This document shows, in pieces, positions 17,853 to 25,092 of a stretch of DNA of 64,000 bases (its first letter is position 1; each line of letters opens with the position of its first letter). Source of the DNA: Caldisericota bacterium (GTDB lineage: Bacteria; Caldisericota; JANLFM01); assembly GCA_024655965.1 (NCBI GenBank), contig JANLFL010000003.1, forward strand, positions 62,001-126,000, read 5' to 3'. A program made the translations under genes and the position numbers. The notes beneath the pieces are model-generated. The model was not told the DNA's origin. It searched no databases and saw only the letters and a list, made by a program, of their open reading frames with translations.

Positions 17853-18956
17853 ATGAGCGGTAAGGTATTCTTTATAAAAGAAGAGGATGAGCTAATTGAA
17901 ATCGATGAAGAGGCCCTTTCTTATGAGTCCCACCTGCAGGATCTCCTTTATAAATATCCCAATCTGCTCCCTGGCGACCAGATCGACCCTTCTTCGCCCA
18001 GACGTTGGCTGGCCATCTCTAAGGAAGAGGGCCTTCCAGATGATGAGAATTCTGCAAACCGCTGGTCTGTCGACTTCTTGCTTTTGGATCAGGATGGAAT
18101 TCCAACTCTTGTGGAGTGCAAGAGGAGCAAAAATCCACAACTACGTCGAGAGGTAGTGGGGCAATTGCTGGAGTATGCGGCCAACGCTAGGCATAACTGG
18201 GAGGGCGATAAACTACGCATCAAATTTGAGGAGCTGTGTGAAAACCAGAACGAGAACCCAGAAGAAAAGCTCGCGGATTTTCTGGGCCAAGACAACGATA
18301 TTGAGAAATTCTGGAACGATGTGGATACCAATTTGCACGCGGGAAAATTGCGCTTGATCTTTGTTGCTGATCAGATTCCTGAGGAACTGAAGAAAATAGT
18401 AGAATTCCTCAACCAGCAGATGGACCAAGCGGAAGTTTTTGCGGTTGAGATAAAACAATACTCGCGAGATAAACTGCGCATCCTGGTTCCAAAAGTTTAT
18501 GGACGAAAAAACAAAACCATTATTCCTTCAGGGGCTGCTTGGGATGAAAAGAGCTTTTTCGATAAAGCAAAGGAAAGCCTCAAGGAAAAAGATTTGGAGA
18601 AGCTCAATGACCTGTATAATTTTGCGAAAGCAAATGGAATCGTTGCCTGGGGCGGCGGGGCAAAAGAGGCCACTTTCGGCCTGAAAATGCATCATCCTGG
18701 GTTTTCAAAAAACCTATTTACATTTTTCAGTACGGGAAGAATAGATGCATACATTGGGGAAATTGTTAAATATAAATATTTCGGTAATGAGGTTGGCAAA
18801 TGGCTTGCAAACGAACTTAAGAAAATTGGCGTTGAAATTTCTCCAAATAAAGACTTAAAAAGGGCTTACCCAACATTTAATTTAACGGAACTCGATGACG
18901 AGCAGATTTCCGATTTCAAGAAAATAATCTCTGCTTTGTTGGAAAGGTGTAAATAG
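17853..18956 (+). CDS. PD-(D/E)XK-like protein associated with the restriction system
   Basis: A 367-residue protein 60 bp after res. Residues 70-110 read DFLLLDQDGIPTLVECKRS, giving Asp74, Glu88-x-Lys90 and then a helix QLRREVVGQLLEYA: the core of a PD-(D/E)XK nuclease fold as in DUF91/NucS-like proteins. The C-terminal part (about 225-367) resembles a DUF4268-like helper region, which is a tentative reading. It may supply DNA cleavage or DNA binding to the island. ATG 17853 follows GGAAGGAAAAAA. Composition is island-like. Confidence 0.75.
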   Translation: MSGKVFFIKEEDELIEIDEEALSYESHLQDLLYKYPNLLPGDQIDPSSPRRWLAISKEEGLPDDENSANRWSVDFLLLDQDGIPTLVECKRSKNPQLRREVVGQLLEYAANARHNWEGDKLRIKFEELCENQNENPEEKLADFLGQDNDIEKFWNDVDTNLHAGKLRLIFVADQIPEELKKIVEFLNQQMDQAEVFAVEIKQYSRDKLRILVPKVYGRKNKTIIPSGAAWDEKSFFDKAKESLKEKDLEKLNDLYNFAKANGIVAWGGGAKEATFGLKMHHPGFSKNLFTFFSTGRIDAYIGEIVKYKYFGNEVGKWLANELKKIGVEISPNKDLKRAYPTFNLTELDDEQISDFKKIISALLERCK

Positions 18957-19069
18957 AGCTAGGCAGGTCTCCTTTTTTGCACTCTCCATCCTTTCTTCGG
19001 CTGGTTCCTTTGGAAATGCTTTTCAGGTTTAATTAATACCGTGCGGAAATTCTTAAGAAGGTCAGGGAA

Positions 19070-19828
19070 ATGGTCAGATATCACCTTTCTATTTTTGTAT
19101 TTCTTTTTCTCCTCTCCTCCTGCACACAGGTTGGTTTGGGGCCGAGTTCATCTCCTGGGGGAGAAGAACAAACTCCTTTGCCAGGAGATACTCCCACAAG
19201 TACCCAAACAATGGTTTCCGGGGAATCCCAGCTTCCAACTAAGGCGGTTGAGGAGGAAATTTCCCTTCCTCCACCGGTCCTCGAAGGAAAACTCACGCTC
19301 GAGGAAGTCCTGAAAGCCCGGCGCTCAATTCGAAGCTTCAAAGAAAAGGAGCTCACCCTTGAGCAAGTGGGTCAGCTCCTCTGGGCTGCTCAGGGGATCA
19401 CCTCTCCCGATGGGAAAAGGGCCGCCCCTTCTGCGGGGGCACTTTACCCCCTGGAGGTTTACTACTTCTGCTCTCAATTCTGGGGACGATATGATCCGGA
19501 GGAGCATTCTCTGGAAATTTTGGGAAGGGAGGACAGGAGGGAAGAGATTGCCAAAGCCTCCTTAAATCAGTCATGGATTGCTCAAGCCCCCGGGATTTTT
19601 GTCATCGTGGGGTTCGTGGAGCGCACCGCGGTTAAATACGGGGAAAGGGCGGAGAGATACGTGACCCTGGAAGCGGGACACGCCTGCCAGAACCTCCTCC
19701 TTGAAGCTGTGGCCCTTGGTCTTGGGGGAACTTCGGTGGGGGCTTTCTGGGATGACCAGATCAAGGCGATCCTGGAAATTGAGGCGCTTCCCCTTTATGT
19801 GGTCCCGGTGGGATACCCCAGGGATTAG
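19070..19828 (+). CDS. Lipid-anchored SagB-type nitroreductase-family oxidoreductase
   Basis: A 252-residue protein. Residues 1-18 form a lipoprotein signal with lipobox LLSSC (Cys18), then a Pro/Ser/Thr-rich spacer to about residue 70. From there it is a SagB/ThcOx-type nitroreductase: KARRSIRSFKEKELTLEQ, LLWAAQGIT, APSAGALYPLEVYY, LEAGHACQNLLLEAVALGLG and a C-terminal VPVGYPRD. These are FMN-binding and dimer regions of the family. SagB proteins dehydrogenate azoline rings in peptides, but no precursor peptide or cyclodehydratase is visible. Export of a flavoenzyme of this type is unusual. The substrate is unknown. Confidence 0.85.
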   Translation: MVRYHLSIFVFLFLLSSCTQVGLGPSSSPGGEEQTPLPGDTPTSTQTMVSGESQLPTKAVEEEISLPPPVLEGKLTLEEVLKARRSIRSFKEKELTLEQVGQLLWAAQGITSPDGKRAAPSAGALYPLEVYYFCSQFWGRYDPEEHSLEILGREDRREEIAKASLNQSWIAQAPGIFVIVGFVERTAVKYGERAERYVTLEAGHACQNLLLEAVALGLGGTSVGAFWDDQIKAILEIEALPLYVVPVGYPRD

Positions 19829-19879
19829 CATCAAAGGTATAAAAGTTCCCCAAATTTCCGGAAACTAAATGTTTTTTCT

Positions 19880-20443
19880 TCAGGAAATTCTCTGGATCTC
19901 TTCCCTTCCTAAGGCAAACGCCTTGAGGTTCTCCTCCTGGAGGCGCTTCAAGTTCTCCTTCATGATTTTTTCAAAAGTGGAGAGGGAGAAGGGAAGGAAA
20001 TTGCTTAAAGCTCCCAAGATTACTATGTTTGCTGATTGGGGGCTCCCGACTTTCTTTGCCAGGTCTAAAGCGGGGATCAGGAGGAATTTCAGGGACCTGG
20101 CTTTTTCAAGCACCTCCTCCTCGGAAAATTTGATGGGGTTTGGGGCGAAGTTCGAAGAGACAAGAGCCTTCCCCTCCGGGGAGAGAAATTGAAAATTCCT
20201 CAGGGCTTCCACAGGGTCAAGGCCGAGGAGGAAGTCCGCGGAACCGAGCTGGATTAAAGGACTCCAGATTTTTTCCCCCATCCTCACCTGGGAGAGAACG
20301 GAGCCTCCTCTCTGAGCCAGGCCCTTTATTTCCGACCTCTTTACATCCCAGCCCTCCTCCAGGGCGACAAGGGAAAGCAATTTTGCCAAGAGCAGGTTTC
20401 CCTGCCCGCCAACTCCAGCGATAACCAGATCTATCTTTTTCAC
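19880..20443 (-). CDS. iorB: Indolepyruvate:ferredoxin oxidoreductase beta subunit
   Basis: A 187-residue gamma-type domain of 2-oxoacid:ferredoxin oxidoreductases, with the opening IDLVIAGVGGQGNLLLAKLL and the RGGSVLSQVRMGEKIWSPLI segment typical of IorB. With IorA it oxidises aryl pyruvates to aryl-acetyl-CoA and reduces ferredoxin, usually in amino-acid breakdown by anaerobes. The start GTG 20443 overlaps the iorA stop by 3 bases (GTGA), implying translational coupling. Confidence 0.87.
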   Translation of the reverse strand: MKKIDLVIAGVGGQGNLLLAKLLSLVALEEGWDVKRSEIKGLAQRGGSVLSQVRMGEKIWSPLIQLGSADFLLGLDPVEALRNFQFLSPEGKALVSSNFAPNPIKFSEEEVLEKARSLKFLLIPALDLAKKVGSPQSANIVILGALSNFLPFSLSTFEKIMKENLKRLQEENLKAFALGREEIQRIS

Positions 20444-21990
20444 TTTGCCCTCCTTTTTGCTTCAGTAATGCAGGGGGAGCGGGAGATCAAAACAACCGGT
20501 CCGGGTTTTTCAAACATTTCCCTGAATTTGGCGATCAGCTCCTCCTCCGGGCGATAGGGGTTGAGGACGTCGAAGGTGGCTCCAATTCCAGTTAAGATTT
20601 GTTCTAAGGTCACCGGGGTCTTACCATCCTCGGCGGAAGCAGGGGTCGGTTGTCCCCCGGTCATGGCCACAAGTTCGTTGTCCATGATCAAGACCAGGAT
20701 ATCCGCGTTGTTGTGAACCGCATCCACCATTGCCGGTAGTCCAGCGTGGAAAAAGGTGGAGTCCCCGATCACCGCCACCGGCTTCTTCACTCCCACATAG
20801 GCTAATCCAAGAGCCATGCCAATCGAGGCGCCCATGCAAACGGTGGTGTCCATGGCCTCAAAGGGAGGGAAAACCGCCAGGGAATAGCATCCAATATCTC
20901 CCATAATCGCCTGGGGGTTTAACTTCTTCAAAACCTTGAAGGTGAAGTTGTAACCGCATCCTGGGCAGAACGTGGGGTAACGGGGAGGAAGGTCCGCAAT
21001 TGGTGAGGGGGGAGAGTAGGGGAGGCGGAGGGCTTTGGCCACCAGATCGGGAGTCATCTCCCATTGGCGGGGAAAAGTCCCGTCAAGTTTCCCGTGGATT
21101 TTGGGGGAAATCTGAGCAAGGGCTCTCTCGATTATCGGTTCACCTTCCTCCACCACAAATATCTCCTCGCAGTAATCCAGAAACTCCCTGACCATTTTCA
21201 TGGGAAGGGGATAGGTCCCGATTTTCAAAATGGAGGTTTCCCCGTCCCAGTGCTCCATGGCGTGGGCGTAAGCGATTCCCGAGGCGATGATGCCCCGCTT
21301 CTTCGATTTCAGGATCATTGAGTTGAACCTTGAGTTCTGGGAAATTTCCTCCAGGACCTTCTGTTTTTCGTTCAGTGATTTGTGGAGCATCCTGGCGTGG
21401 GAGGGAACGACGACCCAGCGTTTGGGGTCCCTCTCGATTTTCAGCTCGTTCTCCCTCCGTTTTTCTCCGCCAAGCTCCACCGGGGACTCCCCGTAACAGA
21501 GCCTGGTGACAAGCCTGAGGAGGACTGGGAGGTGGAGCATTTCGGAGATCTCAAAAGCCTCTTTGGTCATCTCGTAGGCTTCCTGGGGGTCCGAAGGTTC
21601 CATGGCGAAGGTCTTGGCAAATTGGGCATAGAACCTGGAGTCCTGCTCGTTCTGGGAGGAATACATGCTGGGGTCATCGCCCACGGCCAGGACCAATCCC
21701 CCGTTAACCCCGGTAAAGGCGCTGTTGATGAAGGGGTCGGCAGCTACATTCAAGCCGATGTGCTTCATGGAGACGAGCGCCCTCTGGTTGGCGTAGGAAG
21801 CCCCCAGGGCGTTCTCATAAGCTACCTTTTCGTTTGCCGCCCAGACGTAATTGGTCCCGGTACCCGAGGAAGCGACGGTCTCCTGAATTTCCGAGGCCGG
21901 GGTCCCAGGGTATGCGGTGGAAATGGTGATCCCTGCGTGGATTGCTCCCCAGGCAACTGCCTCGTCTCCGGTCATCATCACTTTTGGCAT
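20440..21990 (-). CDS. iorA: Indolepyruvate:ferredoxin oxidoreductase alpha subunit, lacking C-terminal ferredoxin domain
   Basis: A 516-residue thiamine-diphosphate enzyme. The N-terminal pyrimidine-binding part shows MTGDEAVAWGAIHAGI and TAYPGTPASEI. The C-terminal ThDP domain shows CPGCGYNFTF, GDIGCYS, GDSTFFHAGLPAMVDAVHN and a metal-binding 'MDNELVAMTGG'. IorA usually continues into two 4Fe-4S clusters (total about 600 or more residues); this protein stops at 'SRSPCITEAKRRAK', so that module is absent. Electrons must leave by another route or subunit. Start ATG 21990. Confidence 0.87.
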   Translation of the reverse strand: MPKVMMTGDEAVAWGAIHAGITISTAYPGTPASEIQETVASSGTGTNYVWAANEKVAYENALGASYANQRALVSMKHIGLNVAADPFINSAFTGVNGGLVLAVGDDPSMYSSQNEQDSRFYAQFAKTFAMEPSDPQEAYEMTKEAFEISEMLHLPVLLRLVTRLCYGESPVELGGEKRRENELKIERDPKRWVVVPSHARMLHKSLNEKQKVLEEISQNSRFNSMILKSKKRGIIASGIAYAHAMEHWDGETSILKIGTYPLPMKMVREFLDYCEEIFVVEEGEPIIERALAQISPKIHGKLDGTFPRQWEMTPDLVAKALRLPYSPPSPIADLPPRYPTFCPGCGYNFTFKVLKKLNPQAIMGDIGCYSLAVFPPFEAMDTTVCMGASIGMALGLAYVGVKKPVAVIGDSTFFHAGLPAMVDAVHNNADILVLIMDNELVAMTGGQPTPASAEDGKTPVTLEQILTGIGATFDVLNPYRPEEELIAKFREMFEKPGPVVLISRSPCITEAKRRAK

Positions 21991-22050
21991 TTAATCACCC
22001 CCAAATGGATTTTTTTGAAAGGTAACGCAGTAAACCTTTTTCAAGTTTTT

Positions 22051-22980
22051 TCAAGCGATCACCTCTAACTCTTTTAAAGCGGTGTCAACCTTTTGCTTTT
22101 TTTCGATTGTGGGGAGGAAAAGGTCCCCGGAAGTCTTGACCCTTTTGAGGACCACCCTTGGGTTAAAATCCTCAGGAGAATTTACTTTTTCAAGCTCCTC
22201 CCAGTTTAAAGGGCAGGACACGGGGGCTCCAGGCCGAGGGCGAATGCTGTAAACCGAGGCCATGGTCCTCCCCTGGGAATTCTGGGCGAAATCGATCCTC
22301 ACCTTGCCCTGCCTTTCCTCCTTTTTCCATTCCGTGGCGATCAAGTTCGGGAACTTCGAATCCAGGAGCTGGGAAATGGTCTGGACGAATTTTCGGGTGA
22401 TTTCGAAGGAGTAAATTCTCTCAATGGGTAGGAAAAGGTGAAGGCCTCTGCCCCCGGAGGTCTTGGGAAAAACCTCCAAATCCCACCTTGCAAGCAATTC
22501 TTTTATTAATAAAGCAACTTTAATCAGGTCTTTAAAACTGGCATCCGGCTCTGGGTCAAGGTCGAAAACCACGAAGTCCGGGTTATCCGGGAGGTCGATC
22601 CGGGAGAGCCAGGGATGGAAATCCAGGCAACCGAGGTTCACCAGGAAAATCAAGGAGGGGAGGTCCCCGGCGATCACCCAGGAGATCAAGTCCCCTCGGC
22701 CTTCAGAGTAATGGGACCAGGTTCTTATCCAGGAGGGAAGATATTTCGGGGCTTGTTTTATGATGTAACCCGGGCTTTCGATCCCCTCCGGAAATGGCCA
22801 CAAGGTCAAGGGCCTTTCCTGGAGGTGGGGGAGGAGAAGCGGTCCGATTTCCAAAAAGTAATCCACGATTTCCCTCTTTTTTAATGGAGGGTCGGGAAAG
22901 AGGAGTTTATCGGGGTGAGTAATTTGGATTTCCCTTCCCTCTACCTCCATCTGGATCGAATCCTTCGAATTTTTTCTCAT
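22051..22980 (-). CDS. LigD-type primase-polymerase domain protein (stand-alone)
   Basis: A 309-residue AEP-family polymerase of the LigD PolDom type: THPDKLLFPD, RPLTLWPFPEGI, the catalytic pair in VVFDLDPEPD, KTSGGRGLHLFLPI, and a late 'VRIDFAQNSQGRTMAS' holding the third acidic residue, then 'SIRPRPGAPVSCPL'. All catalytic positions appear intact. PolDom fills gaps in Ku-dependent end joining. Here no ligase or phosphoesterase domain is fused, and no ku is in the window. ATG 22980 overlaps the DUF554 stop (ATGA). Confidence 0.88.
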   Translation of the reverse strand: MRKNSKDSIQMEVEGREIQITHPDKLLFPDPPLKKREIVDYFLEIGPLLLPHLQERPLTLWPFPEGIESPGYIIKQAPKYLPSWIRTWSHYSEGRGDLISWVIAGDLPSLIFLVNLGCLDFHPWLSRIDLPDNPDFVVFDLDPEPDASFKDLIKVALLIKELLARWDLEVFPKTSGGRGLHLFLPIERIYSFEITRKFVQTISQLLDSKFPNLIATEWKKEERQGKVRIDFAQNSQGRTMASVYSIRPRPGAPVSCPLNWEELEKVNSPEDFNPRVVLKRVKTSGDLFLPTIEKKQKVDTALKELEVIA

Positions 22981-23678
22981 CCCGGAATGAGCCTCTGAAA
23001 AATTTCCTGAAAGATGGGGGCGAGGATCAAGGCGGGAAGGAAGTTGGCAACCTTGAATTTTTTGACCCCCAAGAAATGGAAACCCAGAAGAACGATGATT
23101 GCCCCTCCTGAGACGGTTAAAGCCAAAATCAGGCTCTCGGGGACCTGGGCGGCGAAGAAGCGGGCAAGGAGTGTGAGCCCTCCCTGGTAAAGGAACAGGG
23201 GGACCGCCGAGAAAATCACCCCGATCCCCAGGGTGCTTGTCAGGAAAACGGAGGCGGTCCCGTCCATGATCGACTTTAAAAGGAGAAGTTGAAAATCGCC
23301 TTTTAAACCGTCGGAAATGGATCCGAGTATGGCCATCGGTCCCACGCAGAAAAGCAAAGTGGCCGCCACGAAACCCCTGGCGATTCCTCCCCCCTGGAAT
23401 TTAAGGAGGGAGCTTGCCCGCTCTCCCAGCCTTTCTAAAAACTCCTCAATGTGGAGGAGCTCCCCGATGATTGCCCCCAGGACCAGTGAAAGGAGCAGGG
23501 TGAGCATTAAGGACGAAGAGTTGGCCTTCAAAGCCATTTGGAATCCCAGGATGGAAGTGAGGAGACCCATCGCTTGAGTGAGCAAGGGGGAGCTGGTGGT
23601 CTTGAGCTTTTTGCTCGCCAAAAAACCGACAAGGGATCCAGCGATTATCGAACCGGTGTTTACCAGGGTTCCGACCAT
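22977..23678 (-). CDS. DUF554 family membrane protein
   Basis: A 233-residue membrane protein with about seven hydrophobic segments. GTLVNTGSIIAGSLVG at the start and 'LLFCVGPMAILGSISDGL' in the middle are characteristic of DUF554 (YdfK-like). The function of this family is unknown. It is divergent from the molybdenum hydroxylase genes and translationally coupled to the LigD-type gene, which lies immediately downstream. Confidence 0.88.
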   Translation of the reverse strand: MVGTLVNTGSIIAGSLVGFLASKKLKTTSSPLLTQAMGLLTSILGFQMALKANSSSLMLTLLLSLVLGAIIGELLHIEEFLERLGERASSLLKFQGGGIARGFVAATLLFCVGPMAILGSISDGLKGDFQLLLLKSIMDGTASVFLTSTLGIGVIFSAVPLFLYQGGLTLLARFFAAQVPESLILALTVSGGAIIVLLGFHFLGVKKFKVANFLPALILAPIFQEIFQRLIPG

Positions 23679-23771
23679 AAGAGAAATTTAGGAAAAAATA
23701 TTGCCAAAAGCAAGGAAGGTAAGGAAAATAGGATTGAATAAAGGCTTCTGGCTCGAAGCCAAGGAGGGTTT

Positions 23772-24632
23772 ATGCTCAAAGAAATTGTGGAATATTTCAC
23801 TCCGCGAGAGTTGGTCGAAGCCCAAGAATTTCTTATAAAGCATTTCCCTGAAGCTGCGGTGGTGGGGGGAGGACTTGACCTGACGTGGAGGGAGCGGAAA
23901 GGTATTAAGTATTTGATCAGCCTGGACAAACTCCCCTTAAAATTCATCAGGAGAAGGGATGGTTTCCTGGAAATTGGAGCCACGACCACCATCAGGGAGT
24001 TGATTGAATTTTTCCTTCCCGGGGACGAATTTCCCGATTTTTTGAAACCCGCCCTTAAACGCGTGGCCACACCCCTTTTGAGGGGGGTAATCACCATTGG
24101 AGGTGCCCTTGCCCGGGCCTATCCCTGGGGAGACCTGCCCCCGATTTTCATGGGTCTTGAAAGCCAGATCGAGCTATTCGACGGGGAAGCCAGGGTTCTC
24201 CCTCTCCAGGAATTTTACACGGGAGATTTCCGCGAGGCCCTCAGGAAAGCGATCCTCACGAAAATCATCCTTCCTCTTAACCCCCAAAAATTCACTTCTT
24301 ACAGGCGCTTTACCAGAACGGAAGTGGATATCCCTCTTTTCAACCAGATTGTAAGCCTGGAGATAATGGAGGGGAAGGTAAAATGGGCAAGGGTTTTAAT
24401 GGGCGCAAGACCCGGTTTCCCCTATGAGGAGTTTGAGCTTGAGGAATTCCTACTGGGAAAAATGCTCGATGAGGATCTTATTATCCGAGCCTCCGACCTT
24501 TTAAAAAAGATCGCCAGAGTGGAATCTGACTTCCGGCTTTCCAGGGAGTACCGGAGGCATCTTTCGGGGGTTTTCCTGGAAGAAAATTTACGGGAGATAA
24601 AGGGAAAATATGATAGTCAATTTCACGCTTAA
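23772..24632 (+). CDS. Molybdenum hydroxylase FAD-binding subunit (CoxM/XdhB-like)
   Basis: A 286-residue medium subunit. AAVVGGGLDL replaces the usual AGGTDL near residue 35, and 'GVITIGGALARAYPWGDLPP' is the second FAD-contact segment (usually ATIGGN-A--P--D). It passes electrons from the 2Fe-2S subunit to an acceptor through FAD. AAGGAGGG precedes ATG 23772, and a small GGCTTC/GAAGCC hairpin (23743-23760) lies just before it in the leader. Its end overlaps the next gene by 23 bp. Confidence 0.87.
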   Translation: MLKEIVEYFTPRELVEAQEFLIKHFPEAAVVGGGLDLTWRERKGIKYLISLDKLPLKFIRRRDGFLEIGATTTIRELIEFFLPGDEFPDFLKPALKRVATPLLRGVITIGGALARAYPWGDLPPIFMGLESQIELFDGEARVLPLQEFYTGDFREALRKAILTKIILPLNPQKFTSYRRFTRTEVDIPLFNQIVSLEIMEGKVKWARVLMGARPGFPYEEFELEEFLLGKMLDEDLIIRASDLLKKIARVESDFRLSREYRRHLSGVFLEENLREIKGKYDSQFHA

Positions 24633-25092
24633 CGGCAAGCAGGTTTCCTATAAGGTCCATCCGGGAGAAAGCCTTTTTGAAGTTTTAAGGAAAGAGGGGA
24701 ATTTCGAAGTAAAAGGCGATAACTGTCGGGACGGTTCTTGCGGTGCCTGCACGGTATTGCTTGACGGGGTGCCAGTTCCTTCCTGCACCATTTTGATCGG
24801 AAAAGTGGAAGGGCGGGAGGTGGAGACCGTAAAAACCCTCGGGGAGGCCCCCAATCTTCATCCCATCCAGAGAGCCTTTCTGGAAAAAGGAGGGGTGCAG
24901 TGCGGGTACTGCACCCCAGGGATGCTCCTTGTGGTAAAGGCTTTGCTTTCCCGCAACCCTGATCCCACGCCAGAGGAAATCCGGGAGGAACTCTCGGGAA
25001 ACATTTGCCGGTGCACCGGTTACATCCAGCAGATTGAGTCCGTGGAACGGGCTGTGGAAATTTTGAGAGGTGAGGTAGATGAAAAGTTATAA
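24610..25092 (+). CDS. Molybdenum hydroxylase 2Fe-2S subunit (CoxS-like)
   Basis: A 160-residue small subunit with two iron-sulfur domains. The plant-ferredoxin-like motif is CRDGSCGACTVLLDG followed by SCTIL. The second motif pair is VQCGYCTPGM and NICRCTGY. Both [2Fe-2S] sites are complete. The gene overlaps both the FAD subunit and the large subunit, so the three are one transcript in the order M-S-L. Confidence 0.92.
   Translation: MIVNFTLNGKQVSYKVHPGESLFEVLRKEGNFEVKGDNCRDGSCGACTVLLDGVPVPSCTILIGKVEGREVETVKTLGEAPNLHPIQRAFLEKGGVQCGYCTPGMLLVVKALLSRNPDPTPEEIREELSGNICRCTGYIQQIESVERAVEILRGEVDEKL

Noticed and set aside
21382-22068. 228-codon open frame on the plus strand
   Set aside because: It is antisense to iorA, which is clearly coding; Gly/Val/Pro-rich composition is a shadow of the real codons.
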